Source of the DNA: Bacteroidetes bacterium CG23_combo_of_CG06-09_8_20_14_all_32_9
Lineage (GTDB): Bacteria > Bacteroidota > Bacteroidia > Bacteroidales > GWA2-32-17
DNA length: 13,295 nt
Direction: 5' to 3'
NCBI GenBank assembly: GCA_002771395.1
Contig: PCSS01000245.1
Coordinates: 1-13,295, forward strand
In this document: piece by piece, positions 1-7,216 of the stretch
Numbering within the stretch: position 1 is the stretch's first letter
Layout of the letters: every line of letters begins with the position of its first letter
The notes under the pieces: model-generated
Told to the model about the DNA's origin: nothing
Databases searched by the model: none
The model's input: only the letters and a program-made list of their open reading frames with translations
Translations under genes and position numbers: made by a program

Positions 1-807
1 ATTCAAAAAGCAAAAATAAGCGGAACGGGTTGGGTTTCGGTAAATAATTCGAATCACTTTGGAATTGCAGGTTACTACGCTATGATGGCTTTACAGGAAG
101 ACATGATTGGAATTACAACAACAAATGCAAGTCCACTTGTTGCACCAACCTGGAGCATTTCAAAATTTTTAGGGACAAACCCGATAGCAGTCGCCATTCC
201 AGCCGGAAAAAATCCGCCTTTTGTTGCCGATTTTGCCACAACTCCCATTACACAAGGGAAACTTGCACTTATTGAAAGAAAAGGTAAAAATTGCCCAACA
301 GGATATGTTCAGAATAAAACAGGGCACCCTTCAACAAACCCAGGTATTTTAAAACAAGGCGGTGCAATTGTTCCGCTTGGAAGCGATTACGGGCATGGAA
401 GCCATAAGGGATATTGTTTGGGTGCTATTGTTGATATTTTATCTTCTGTTTTGGGAGGTGCTAATTTCGGTCCATTTACACCGCCACAGGTCGCTTTTCT
501 GCCATTACTGGAAAAATCAACAGGAAAAGGAATAGGACACTTTTTTGGTGCTATGCGTATCGATGCTTTCAGACCGGCAAATGACTTTAAAAATTCTATT
601 GATGAATGGATTGAAACTTTCCGAAACGCAACACCAATCCAAGGACACAAAAAAGTGTTAATACCCGGCGACCCGGAACGTAAAATGACTGAGATAAATA
701 TGAAAAAGGGCATTTCTATTATTCCCGATGTTGAAAAAGAACTTCTGAATATTGCTGAAAAATATCACATTAAATTTTTAAATGAAACATCCATGACTAT
801 CAGTTAA
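1..807 (+). CDS. Ldh_2-family malate/L-lactate/ureidoglycolate-type dehydrogenase (5' end outside window)
   Basis: This is the C-terminal 268 residues of an NAD(P)-dependent 2-hydroxyacid oxidoreductase of the malate/L-lactate dehydrogenase (Ldh_2) family, a cytosolic fold unrelated to classical LDH. The reading frame is open from the first base, so the gene starts upstream; the ATG at 82 is internal. Family hallmarks are VNNSNHFGIAGYYA at fragment residues 14-27 (the His is the expected catalytic residue), the GTNPIAVAIPAG nucleotide-binding segment, DFATT, GHGSHKGYCLGAIVDIL, and the C-terminal GHFFGAMRIDAF and IPGDPE segments. The family is usually 330-360 residues, so about 70-90 residues are missing off the left edge. 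The exact substrate (malate, L-lactate, ureidoglycolate or another 2-hydroxyacid) cannot be told. The stop codon TAA at 805-807 is itself part of the first GTTAA word of the downstream repeat array. Confidence 0.93.
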   Translation: MQKAKISGTGWVSVNNSNHFGIAGYYAMMALQEDMIGITTTNASPLVAPTWSISKFLGTNPIAVAIPAGKNPPFVADFATTPITQGKLALIERKGKNCPTGYVQNKTGHPSTNPGILKQGGAIVPLGSDYGHGSHKGYCLGAIVDILSSVLGGANFGPFTPPQVAFLPLLEKSTGKGIGHFFGAMRIDAFRPANDFKNSIDEWIETFRNATPIQGHKKVLIPGDPERKMTEINMKKGISIIPDVEKELLNIAEKYHIKFLNETSMTIS

Positions 808-950
808 TAATAGTTAACAATCAATTAAGAGTAGTTAATAGTTGTTAATAATAGTTAATATCGGTTAAGATCGGTTACTATTGTAAACGTTATTAATTGT
901 TATTAACCTTTCTTAATTGTTTTTTAACTTCTATTAACCGTTTATTAACC
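803..950. repeat. TTAA-word array with 10-11 bp period and a central orientation switch
   Basis: GTTAA (once ATTAA, once GTTAC) begins at 803, 813, 824, 834, 844, 854, 864 and 874. After a break around 880-892 the inverted form TTAAC/TTAAT begins at 893, 903, 913, 924, 934 and 945. Steps within each half are 10 or 11 bp, close to one DNA turn, so the words lie on one helix face. The right half is roughly the inverse of the left, so the block can also be drawn as a long imperfect hairpin. The first word contains the stop codon of the upstream dehydrogenase gene. The word positions are read directly; any binding or termination role is inference. It could equally be a degenerate 10-bp minisatellite. 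Confidence 0.75.
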
Positions 951-1040
951 TTATAAAGACACACAAGGGAATGCTCATATTTAAGATTGAGGTTAAGGAA
1001 TGAGATTGAAAAAAGATTGATACTATTTACCCCATCGAAG

Positions 1041-1092
1041 TACGAATTAAGTACGAAGTTACGAATTACGAAAAAAGCAAATTCGTAGTTCG
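1041..1092. repeat. TACGAA direct repeats followed by an inverted copy (hairpin)
   Basis: TACGAA occurs at 1041, 1052, 1060 and 1067, followed by the inverse TTCGTA at 1082-1087. CGAATTACGAA (1062-1072) can pair with TTCGTAGTTCG (1082-1092) over 11 positions, ten Watson-Crick and one G-U in the plus-strand transcript, across a 9-nt A-rich loop. No coding potential is seen here. The short stretch 960-1020 to its left also carries GATTGA three times (985, 1004, 1015) and a TTAAGGAATGA phrase that recurs just before the gene at 5672. Function is unknown. Confidence 0.6.
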
Positions 1093-1100
1093 TTAGCCCG

Positions 1101-1187
1101 CCCCGTTAGATAGCGTAAAAATTCACCCCGTTGGATAATTTATTTTCTCATCAGTAAGTACAAACCAAAAACAATATCCAACGGGGT
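1101..1187. repeat. CCCCGTTRGATA repeat with perfect 13-nt inverted arms
   Basis: ACCCCGTTGGATA at 1125-1137 is the exact reverse complement of TATCCAACGGGGT at 1175-1187, with 37 nt between them. A near-identical direct copy, CCCCGTTAGATA, lies at 1101-1112. A related CCCCGTTAAATGG is at 11750-11762, so this looks like a dispersed intergenic word. The rest of the gene-free stretch (1188-1410) is AT-rich, with a short GATA run near 1229-1243, and shows no convincing gene. Confidence 0.65.
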
Positions 1188-1335
1188 AAACAAGTATTAC
1201 GATTAAATATTTTATAAAATTAAATATATGATAGATAGATAGAAAAATGAAAAATTTTTGCTCAAAATTGATTTTGGGGAGTACAACCTACAAAATTATT
1301 ATTATTTTTGTCCCGATTTTAGAAAATTGGTTAAC

Positions 1336-1387
1336 GGGTTCTGCCATTTTTTAAAATCAAAATAAAAAAAATGAATTTTTAGAACCC
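1336..1387. repeat. Short inverted repeat GGGTTCT/AGAACCC upstream of the PHP gene
   Basis: GGGTTCT at 1336-1342 and AGAACCC at 1381-1387 are perfect 7-bp arms separated by 38 nt of AT-rich sequence. The right arm ends 23 bp before the -7 box of the downstream gene, a position where an operator could act. With only seven bases per arm and a long loop, chance cannot be excluded. Confidence 0.3.
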
Positions 1388-1410
1388 ACCATAATGTCAA
1401 ATCTTTTTTA

Positions 1411-1418
1411 TATCTTTG
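1411..1418 (+). promoter_or_regulatory. Bacteroidota-type -7 box (TATCTTTG) for the PHP gene
   Basis: TATCTTTG matches the Bacteroidota TAnnTTTG -7 consensus and lies 29 bp before the ATG at 1440, which would give a leader of roughly 15 nt. No clear TTTG -33 box is seen at the usual distance. The 9-mer TATCTTTGC is identical in the promoter of the gene at 4620. Confidence 0.6.
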
Positions 1419-1439
1419 CACTACTAATTATCATACATC

Positions 1440-3764
1440 ATGGCAATTATTTTACGCTTTACAATTATCTTTTACTTTGTATTTTTTTTAGTCTTTAATG
1501 CTAACTCACAAAATCATATTAAGCAAAACAATACGCTTGGTTCGGAACTTTTTGCCGATGCTCCATACCGAATGCAAAAATTTGATAACCTCGGAAATAT
1601 AGCTCCGTTACCAGTTTATATTTACATTCACGAATCGGAATGCATTTATTGTAACAACGAACTGGCATACATTGATATTAAATTGAAAAACGCCGTCGAT
1701 GCATCTTTTAATCAACTTGTTTTATTTAACAACTACAGCCAATCCCAATTTTTAGCCATTTTTAAAAATAAATCTGTAGATGATTATACCTGCGGAAGCC
1801 AATCGTTTGATAATAGTTTACCTGTTGCCGATATAGAACATACTATTAAATTTACCGCCGATACTAACTGGTGGATTCCTCCTGTACCCATTGTTGATAT
1901 TACTCAACGATATTTTTATTTTACTATCCTTATTCCACCTGAGTTTTTACAAAATCTTACCGATATTTTTGATGTAGAAGTTACGTTTGGGTTGGATTAT
2001 GAAGTTGATCAATATGTATATTCACGTGTATTTCGTGAAACCACTATGCTACCTTCTGTTCCTCAATGGTATCGTGGCGATACGCATTATCACACGTATT
2101 TTACGCAAAACCTGGCTGAAAATGGGTTACCGCTTGATGCAGTAAAATATTTTGCTGCTGCAACCGGAATTAAATGGCTAATTGCTACCGACCACAGTTG
2201 CGATTTCGACAATTATGGGGTAAGCATGAACGATAATTGGAATCGCTTAGGGCACGATGTTTTGGATTTGAATTCACAAGATAGCTCATTTATATTGATT
2301 CGAGGAATGGAAATGTCGGTAAATAATTCGGCAGGAAACAATGTTCATGCCCTTGTATATCCAAATCCTCAAGGTCCTTTTTCACTTCCGTATATAGGCG
2401 ATGGAAACGGTGATACACAGACATCATCGGTAAACATTTCTATGATGCTCGATTCTTTGAAAAAATATAATGGTTTCTGTTATGCTGCTCATCCTTTTGC
2501 TGAAAAAGATGTATTGTCAATATGGGTAAATGGAGACGTTTGGAACTTATCCGATACCCTTTTACCATTAGATGGTTCACCACACCCTTCGATGGGTACT
2601 GTTATTTGTAATGACATTAATACATCTTCAGATATCTACACTTTTTCTGATTCAACTTTGTTTTCACCCAATTTAGTTGGTGGACAATTGTGGAATATGT
2701 GGAATGCCCTAAGTTCTGCCGATGGCGAAAATAATCCGTGGGATGTAATGAATGAATCGGGAATAACCGGTTTTACAATGCTCGATTTTACCGACCCTGC
2801 TTCACATAATTATCGCTTTAATCAGAATTTAGATGTTTATAAGGCTATTATTCGAAGAGGGTTGATTATGAAAAATCAAAATCCCACTTTATTAAACTGG
2901 AAATTTTTTATGGAAGCCGGCAGCGATGCTCACGGGTCGTTTAACTATTCTAATACCTGTTTAACGTATGGATTCGGAAGTGTTAGCGATAATGCTATTG
3001 GCCGTTTATCAACGCTGGTTTATGTACCTCAGGGCATGGGAATAAATGGAAGCCATGTGCTTGAGGCATTACAAAAAGGACATTTGGTTTTGTCATCCGG
3101 ACCTATAATTACAATAACTTTAACCGATAATAACGGGCATGAATTTTTGCCCGGCGATGATGCAGTTTTTAACTCATCAGATTTATTAAATGTTTTTGTA
3201 AATTTTAACATCGTAACTACTCCTGAATTTGGAACAGTAAATGAAATTTTACTTTTCGGAGGAACCGAAAACGGTGAAGTTTCAGTTTCGCTTCCTGTTT
3301 TTACCGGAACTTATCAGATAAGTTTAAACTCCTTATTGCAACAACTTTGGCCATCAGGAATAGAAAATGATAAATATTTTTATTTGCGTACTCAACTTAG
3401 TTGCATTAAATATTATTATAGTTTAGCATCAATTTATAAGCGAAACTTTGATATTTTTAGCAGCTATACCAACCCTATTTGGATTAAGATTAGTTTATTT
3501 TCAGCAACTAATGAAAATTATTTGTCAGAAGTTTCCATTAGCCCAAATCCTGCTACTGACTATGTTTATGTCGCTTTTTTTAAACCTGTAAATGAAGTTT
3601 CTCAAGTTGAAGTTATTTCAACGGATGGCAGAGTAATTTCTTGTCCGTTTTACTTTTCAGAACAAAGAGTTAAAGTAAATGTTTCTAAACTTTCTCCAGG
3701 AATTTACAACATAAAAGTGATAGCTAATAAATGGGTATTAAATACTTGGTTTGTGAAAAAATAA
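1440..3764 (+). CDS. Secreted PHP-domain (CehA/McbA-like) metallohydrolase with T9SS sorting domain
   Basis: This 774-residue protein appears to be exported and processed by the type IX system. Residues 1-23 form a hydrophobic signal peptide ending near ANSQ. Residues of about 25-205 match nothing I recognise and may be a beta-rich domain. From residue 212 a PHP-type metal site is visible: RGDTHYHTY (H216, H218), ATDHS (D251, H252), RGMEMS (E291), NVHA (H303), AAHPF (H351) and GSDAHG (D496, H498). This pattern is typical of the CehA/McbA branch of PHP hydrolases, which includes carbaryl hydrolase and many uncharacterised esterase- or phosphatase-like enzymes. Residues from about 698 to 774 (ISPNPATDYVYV, then LSPGIYNIKVI and a Lys-rich end) are a T9SS type A sorting domain, so the product should be anchored at or released from the outer membrane. 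There is no ribosome-binding motif, but TATCTTTG lies 29 bp upstream of the start. Substrate is unknown. Confidence 0.88.
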   Translation: MAIILRFTIIFYFVFFLVFNANSQNHIKQNNTLGSELFADAPYRMQKFDNLGNIAPLPVYIYIHESECIYCNNELAYIDIKLKNAVDASFNQLVLFNNYSQSQFLAIFKNKSVDDYTCGSQSFDNSLPVADIEHTIKFTADTNWWIPPVPIVDITQRYFYFTILIPPEFLQNLTDIFDVEVTFGLDYEVDQYVYSRVFRETTMLPSVPQWYRGDTHYHTYFTQNLAENGLPLDAVKYFAAATGIKWLIATDHSCDFDNYGVSMNDNWNRLGHDVLDLNSQDSSFILIRGMEMSVNNSAGNNVHALVYPNPQGPFSLPYIGDGNGDTQTSSVNISMMLDSLKKYNGFCYAAHPFAEKDVLSIWVNGDVWNLSDTLLPLDGSPHPSMGTVICNDINTSSDIYTFSDSTLFSPNLVGGQLWNMWNALSSADGENNPWDVMNESGITGFTMLDFTDPASHNYRFNQNLDVYKAIIRRGLIMKNQNPTLLNWKFFMEAGSDAHGSFNYSNTCLTYGFGSVSDNAIGRLSTLVYVPQGMGINGSHVLEALQKGHLVLSSGPIITITLTDNNGHEFLPGDDAVFNSSDLLNVFVNFNIVTTPEFGTVNEILLFGGTENGEVSVSLPVFTGTYQISLNSLLQQLWPSGIENDKYFYLRTQLSCIKYYYSLASIYKRNFDIFSSYTNPIWIKISLFSATNENYLSEVSISPNPATDYVYVAFFKPVNEVSQVEVISTDGRVISCPFYFSEQRVKVNVSKLSPGIYNIKVIANKWVLNTWFVKK

Positions 3765-3794
3765 TCTTGCTAACCCTTTATATATACTATGAAT

Positions 3795-3870
3795 GGTAAT
3801 AATTTTAACTTTTTATTTTTTTTATGGACATTGGAGAGGGAAGTTTAAATGTAAAGTTAAAATCGTTACC
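3795..3870. terminator. Inverted repeat between convergent genes, possible terminator
   Basis: GGTAATAATTTTAACTTT (3795-3812) pairs with AAAGTTAAAATCGTTACC (3853-3870) at 16 of 18 positions, with a G-U possible at one of the two others. The 40-nt loop contains a long T-rich run (3810-3823). It lies 30 bp after the PHP gene stop and before the 3' end of the convergent ndk gene, so a bidirectional terminator is plausible. The large loop is unusual for a simple Rho-independent terminator. The rest of 3765-4100 holds the 11-bp tandem repeat and otherwise shows no gene. Confidence 0.4.
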
Positions 3871-3970
3871 GTTTTAAGTATAATCACTTTTTAAATCAAT
3901 GCTTTCATTTTATAAACTATCTAACAGGGTGAACTTCGCTGTCATTCGCTTGTAAAACTACTGTATGACC

Positions 3971-4025
3971 CTATTGTATGACTATTGAATGACTATTGAA
4001 TGACTATTGTATGACTTTTGTATGA
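3971..4025. repeat. Five tandem 11-bp units, CTATTGWATGA
   Basis: Five contiguous units begin at 3971, 3982, 3993, 4004 and 4015. Four are CTATTG[T/A]ATGA and the last is CTTTTGTATGA; a partial CTGTATGAC precedes them at 3961. The unit is close to one helical turn. No inverted partner is present, unlike most other repeats in this window. It lies 76 bp beyond the ndk stop on the downstream side of that gene. A minisatellite formed by replication slippage is the simplest reading. Confidence 0.8.
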
Positions 4026-4100
4026 CTATACAAAAAACGTAATTTACTACCTGTTGCATTATATCAAGGACTTATTTTCAACTAACTTTTAGAAATGGTC

Positions 4101-4523
4101 TTATCTGTAAAATCTTTCTATCTGCGAAAAGAAGAAATTGCTTTCAATCACGGCATTTTCGTCACTGTCCGAACCGTGAACTGCATTTTCCTGTACCGAT
4201 GTTGCAAACATTTTACGTATAGTGCCTTCGTCGGCATTTGCCGGGTTGGTGTTGCCAATTAGTTTGCGAAAATCGTTTACAGCATTCTCTTTCTGCAAAA
4301 TTGCAGCAACAATTGGTCCTGATGACATAAATTCAACTAAATCTTTATAGAAAGATTTTTCAGCATGAACTGCATAAAATTTTTCGGCTTGCGATTTTGA
4401 AATATGAAGCATCTTTATCGAAACAAAATGAAAACCTGCTTTATTTATTATCGATAGTATTTCGCCAATGTGTTCGTGGCTAACGGCGCAAGGCTTAATC
4501 ATTACAAATGTAATGTTTCCCAT
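4101..4523 (-). CDS. ndk: Nucleoside diphosphate kinase
   Basis: This 140-residue enzyme transfers the gamma phosphate from ATP to NDPs through a phospho-histidine and balances NTP and dNTP pools in the cytosol. It starts [14 protein letters not shown] (K10 conserved) and contains HIGEIL, the GP (69-70) loop, [17 protein letters not shown], and the catalytic motif NAVHGSDS with H116. The common IKPDAV motif reads IKPCAV here, a change I recall from other Bacteroidota NDKs. The start at 4523 is chosen because family homology begins there. A longer in-frame extension to 4631 would add 36 residues unlike any NDK and run over the start of the divergent gene at 4620. A TAATTTTG -7 box with TTTG 19 bp further upstream fits the chosen start. 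Confidence 0.95.
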   Translation of the reverse strand: MGNITFVMIKPCAVSHEHIGEILSIINKAGFHFVSIKMLHISKSQAEKFYAVHAEKSFYKDLVEFMSSGPIVAAILQKENAVNDFRKLIGNTNPANADEGTIRKMFATSVQENAVHGSDSDENAVIESNFFFSQIERFYR

Positions 4524-4549
4524 ATTAATTTTTAATATTTTTAAAATGC

Positions 4550-4580
4550 CAAAATTATATTTTTCAATTGATTCTACAAA
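4550..4580 (-). promoter_or_regulatory. ndk promoter, -33 TTTG and -7 TAATTTTG
   Basis: On the minus strand TTTG (4577-4580) is followed, after 19 bp, by TAATTTTG (4550-4557), a full match to the Bacteroidota -33/-7 consensus. Transcription should begin near 4545, leaving a leader of about 20 nt before the ndk ATG. The -33 box sits inside the spacer of the opposing promoter. Confidence 0.65.
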
Positions 4581-4597
4581 CCAAAACCTTATCTTTG
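4567..4597 (+). promoter_or_regulatory. Promoter of the nrnA-gldI pair, -33 ATTG and -7 TATCTTTG
   Basis: TATCTTTG at 4590-4597 matches TAnnTTTG, with ATTG (near TTTG) at 4567-4570, 19 bp upstream. The likely start is near 4602, which gives a leader of roughly 18 nt. It overlaps the opposing ndk promoter, so polymerase cannot easily occupy both at once. Confidence 0.65.
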
Positions 4598-4619
4598 CTG
4601 CAATAAAAAAACAAGAATA

Positions 4620-5657
4620 ATGCAGAACCAACTACAACTCAATTTTAAGCAAATAAAAAATCTTATTTCCAATTCCAAAAATATTTGCATTGTTACCCAT
4701 TTTAACCCCGATGGTGATGCAATTGGCTCATCGCTTGGTTTGTATCATATTTTATTAGAAATGGGAAAAGTAGTTAATGTTGTAACTCCCAACGAATATC
4801 CCGAATATTTAATATGGCTTCCGGCAAACCATAATATTGTAAAATACAGTTTGCAAAAAGAAAAAACTCATGGAATAATAAATTCAACTAATTTATTTAT
4901 TTGTATTGATTTTAATGAATTAAAACGTACGGGTGATTTATTTGAGATTCTTGGAAAAAATAGAGTAAAAAAAATATTAATTGACCATCATCCCAATCCC
5001 GAAAATATTTTTGACGTTCAGATTTCCGATATTAGCGTAAGTTCAACAGTGGAATTGGTTTACGAAACTATAATACAATGCGGGTTTGAGCAATTTATTT
5101 CTTTAAATGCCGCCATCTGTCTTTTTACAGGATTACTTACCGACACCATTTCATTTAGCGTAAATTGCTCTAATCCGCGAACTTTTGAAATAGCGGCAAA
5201 GTTGCTCTCGTTTGGTATTGATAAAGAAGAAATTCACCGTAAAGTTTTCGATAACTTTTCGGCTAACAGAATGAGACTTCTTGGCTATACGCTTGGCAAA
5301 AAAATGGTGATTTTACCCGAATTTGGAACCGCTTATATGTGGTTAACAAATGATGAGTTAAAAGATTTTAATTTTCAGATGGGCGACTCCGAAGGATTTG
5401 TAAATTATCCGCTTTCCATTAAAGGAGTGAACTTTGCAGCACTTTTTATGGAACGCAAAGACTATATAAAAATTTCGTTTCGTTCGCGCCGAAATATTCC
5501 TGTAAATAAAATTATCAGCACTCACTTTTCGGGCGGCGGACATAAAAATGCAGCAGGCGGCGAGGAATACAAACTGAACATGGAAGAAACAATTAAAAAA
5601 TTCGTTTCTATTTTACCCCAATATGCAGAGATTTTGAAACCATCTTACAATTTATGA
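4620..5657 (+). CDS. DHH-family phosphoesterase, NrnA-like nanoRNase / pAp phosphatase
   Basis: This 345-residue cytosolic protein should hydrolyse very short RNAs (nanoRNA) and possibly 3',5'-pAp, using two Mn ions. The DHH domain shows [13 protein letters not shown] (H27, D31, D33), CIDFNE, the name-giving DHH motif in LIDHHPNP (D122, H123, H124), and LLTDTISF (D175). The C-terminal DHHA1 substrate-binding domain has [12 protein letters not shown] at 303-314. Length and motif order match the NrnA group rather than RecJ (much longer) or DisA-linked GdpP (membrane-bound). It starts 96 bp from the divergent ndk and is followed after 14 bp by the FKBP gene at 5672, so those two are probably co-transcribed. 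This ndk / DHH / gldI neighbourhood is one I recall from other Bacteroidota, which was not checked here. Confidence 0.92.
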   Translation: MQNQLQLNFKQIKNLISNSKNICIVTHFNPDGDAIGSSLGLYHILLEMGKVVNVVTPNEYPEYLIWLPANHNIVKYSLQKEKTHGIINSTNLFICIDFNELKRTGDLFEILGKNRVKKILIDHHPNPENIFDVQISDISVSSTVELVYETIIQCGFEQFISLNAAICLFTGLLTDTISFSVNCSNPRTFEIAAKLLSFGIDKEEIHRKVFDNFSANRMRLLGYTLGKKMVILPEFGTAYMWLTNDELKDFNFQMGDSEGFVNYPLSIKGVNFAALFMERKDYIKISFRSRRNIPVNKIISTHFSGGGHKNAAGGEEYKLNMEETIKKFVSILPQYAEILKPSYNL

Positions 5658-5671
5658 TTTAAGATTAAGGA

Positions 5672-6202
5672 ATGAAAACTATTTTTATTATTTCGGTTTG
5701 TTTTACAGTTATTATATTTTCGTGCTATAACAATGCTCACAAACCAAAATCGGAGCAGGAAATTTTATCATACAAAGAGCCTTTAGTTAAAGTAAACCAG
5801 ATACTTGTAGATAGAGATTCAGAAAAAGTTGTTTCATATTGCAATCACCATAACTTAAATCTTACGGTTTCAGAATCAGGATTATGGTATAAAATTTACC
5901 ACTATGGAAACGGTGATTCGGCTAAAACAGGAAAAGTTGCAAACATCTTTTATAAAATATTCTTGCTTAATGGAAAACTTTGCTACACCAGTGATTCATT
6001 AGGACCAAAAAGTTTTAAAATTGGTCAGGGTGGTGTAGAATCGGGCTTAGAAATGGGTATTTTAAAAATGCGTGAAGGAGATAAAGCTAAATTTATAATG
6101 CCACCAAACCTTGCTTACGGACTTATTGGCGATGAAAATAAAATTCCGGCTCGTTCAATTATAATTTATGATGTGGAATTAATAAAACTTACTGAATATT
6201 AA
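5672..6202 (+). CDS. FKBP-type peptidyl-prolyl isomerase lipoprotein, GldI-like
   Basis: This 176-residue envelope lipoprotein has a hydrophobic leader (residues 1-17) ending IIFS before Cys18, a lipobox that would be lipidated by SPase II processing. Residues of about 80-176 form an FKBP domain: VANIFYKIFLLNGKLCYTS, KIGQGGVESGLEMGI, then REGDKAKFIMPPNLAYG (134-150) and IPARSIIIYDVELI (158-171). The aromatic usually found in the VIxGW segment is Leu126. In Flavobacterium the FKBP lipoprotein GldI is needed for gliding and T9SS function, and this is the closest match by layout; other FKBP lipoproteins are possible, so no symbol is given. The leader AAGG, 4-5 nt before the ATG, is one of the few Shine-Dalgarno-like sites in this window. 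It lies in an operon with the DHH gene. Confidence 0.85.
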   Translation: MKTIFIISVCFTVIIFSCYNNAHKPKSEQEILSYKEPLVKVNQILVDRDSEKVVSYCNHHNLNLTVSESGLWYKIYHYGNGDSAKTGKVANIFYKIFLLNGKLCYTSDSLGPKSFKIGQGGVESGLEMGILKMREGDKAKFIMPPNLAYGLIGDENKIPARSIIIYDVELIKLTEY

Positions 6203-6230
6203 GCAGGGATTTTCACGGGGGGAAAATACC

Positions 6231-6407
6231 CCTCAATTAAAAAATTCAATAACAGATTTAACAGGCAGGCGGGTTTATAAAAAAGATTATAGTACAGATG
6301 TGTTTGAAACTAATGCAGACATTTCATTTTTACCTGCAAGCACATATTTTGTAAATATTTCTACTCCAAATAATAATTATAACCTTAAATTTGTAATTGT
6401 TAAATAG
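6231..6407 (+). pseudogene. Orphan fragment of a T9SS C-terminal sorting domain
   Basis: A frame ending at TAG 6405-6407 reads ITDLTGRRVYKK, then ISFLPASTYFVNI and a Lys-ended tail NLKFVIVK. This is the second half of a type A sorting domain: compare DxxGRxV, then LxxGxYxVxI, in the intact protein at 1440. No ATG precedes it in frame within the spacer, the usual NPxxD/E first strand is missing, and the frame simply runs back into the 3' end of the gene at 5672 in a different phase. I read it as the remnant of a deleted secreted-protein gene. The left limit is arbitrary; homology is clear only from about 6246. A TTTCACGGGG motif at 6211-6220, shared with other spacers, lies near the probable break. 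Confidence 0.75.
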
Positions 6408-6420
6408 TTTTCATATATTT

Positions 6421-6444
6421 GGTAGCCCATTAATTTGGGCTACC
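6421..6444. terminator. Perfect 9-bp hairpin, probable bidirectional terminator
   Basis: GGTAGCCCA (6421-6429) and TGGGCTACC (6436-6444) are perfect arms around a 6-nt loop TTAATT. The hairpin lies between the plus-strand nrnA/FKBP pair (with the sorting-domain remnant) and the converging glycan operon. It is followed by TTAAATAATT rather than a clean T run, so strength is uncertain. It probably served the gene whose tail remains at 6231-6407. The rest of 6445-6559 shows no gene. Confidence 0.65.
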
Positions 6445-6559
6445 TTAAATAATTAAAAATAATGTTAATCTGTTAATCACACAAATTATGGTTCAGACAA
6501 TTAAAAGATAACCACGTTTGTTCGGGTAATTTTCTGTACCAAAAAAATGATTTAAACAA

Positions 6560-7159
6560 CTAACCCGTAAACGTTTCAAAATCTTTCAAATCTCTGTTTA
6601 CAGTAATGCCTGCTAGTACTATTACCTGTTTCCCTATTTTAATATCAGGCATAATTAGTGCTTTTGCTCCAAGGTATGTATAATCGCCAATTTCAATAGG
6701 CCCTACAATGGTTGCTCCGGGACCAACGTTCACATATTTGCCAATTTTAGCAATATGCCCAATACTTGCATGTACGTGAATAGCACAACCTTCGCCCATT
6801 TCCAAACCGTGCGATATTCCGACAAACGGCTCAATGATAGTGCCTTCGGGATAATTGTTAAGTGGCGAAATAGCTACTTGTTTAGATATTGCAGTTGAAT
6901 TTTTTCCGCCAAACGCTTTCATTTTATTTGTTAATTTTTCACGTATTCGAGGATTTCCAATACCTACAATAAAATCGGGCGATTTATTTTTAAAATAATT
7001 TTTTATTCCGTTTTCACTTTTTATTACCTTAAAACGATGATACAAAACCGAAGCGACGTTTAGGTTTTCATCGTAAAAAGTAATTTCTTCAGAGTATTCA
7101 TCTGTAAGAAGAAAACTCAAAATTTCTTTAGCTAATCCGCCTGTTCCAACTATTAACAT
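6560..7159 (-). CDS. NeuD/PglD-type sugar O/N-acetyltransferase (left-handed beta helix)
   Basis: This 199-residue acetyl-CoA-dependent enzyme is of the kind that acetylates amino sugars or sialic-acid-like sugars. The N-terminal Rossmann-like part begins MLIVGTGGLAKEILSFLL (G5-x-G7-G8), which binds the nucleotide sugar in PglD. The C-terminal half is a hexapeptide-repeat beta helix (about 95-195) with ASIGHIAKIG, where H135 matches the catalytic base of PglD/NeuD, followed by NVGPGATIVGPIEIG. It is the last gene of the minus-strand operon, 57 bp after the DegT aminotransferase. That pairing is the known 4-amination then N-acetylation route of UDP-bacillosamine-type sugars, which suggests an acetamido-dideoxy sugar here. 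O-acetylation of another sugar is the alternative. Confidence 0.88.
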   Translation of the reverse strand: MLIVGTGGLAKEILSFLLTDEYSEEITFYDENLNVASVLYHRFKVIKSENGIKNYFKNKSPDFIVGIGNPRIREKLTNKMKAFGGKNSTAISKQVAISPLNNYPEGTIIEPFVGISHGLEMGEGCAIHVHASIGHIAKIGKYVNVGPGATIVGPIEIGDYTYLGAKALIMPDIKIGKQVIVLAGITVNRDLKDFETFTG

Positions 7160-7216
7160 AAGCCATTTGATTTATAAAATTGTTATTACTCCGGTGCATT
7201 TTATTTCCCGCGAATA

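Noticed and set aside
387..713. Minus-strand ORF inside the dehydrogenase gene
   Set aside because: It is a shadow of a clear Ldh_2 coding frame, with no family features.
803..950. CRISPR or iteron-type replication origin
   Set aside because: Words are too short and degenerate for CRISPR. No DnaA boxes or replication gene are nearby, so an origin cannot be supported.
1247..1354. 35-codon hydrophobic ORF (MKNFCSKLILG...) upstream of the PHP gene
   Set aside because: It has an ATG and a stop, but no promoter box or ribosome site, highly AT-rich composition, and no recognisable family. It is too short to support without conservation data.
3971..4025. CRISPR array
   Set aside because: Units are 11 bp and contiguous with no spacers.
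4524..4631. 36-residue N-terminal extension of ndk
   Set aside because: It is unlike any NDK start, overlaps the divergent gene at 4620, and would place both promoters inside coding sequence.
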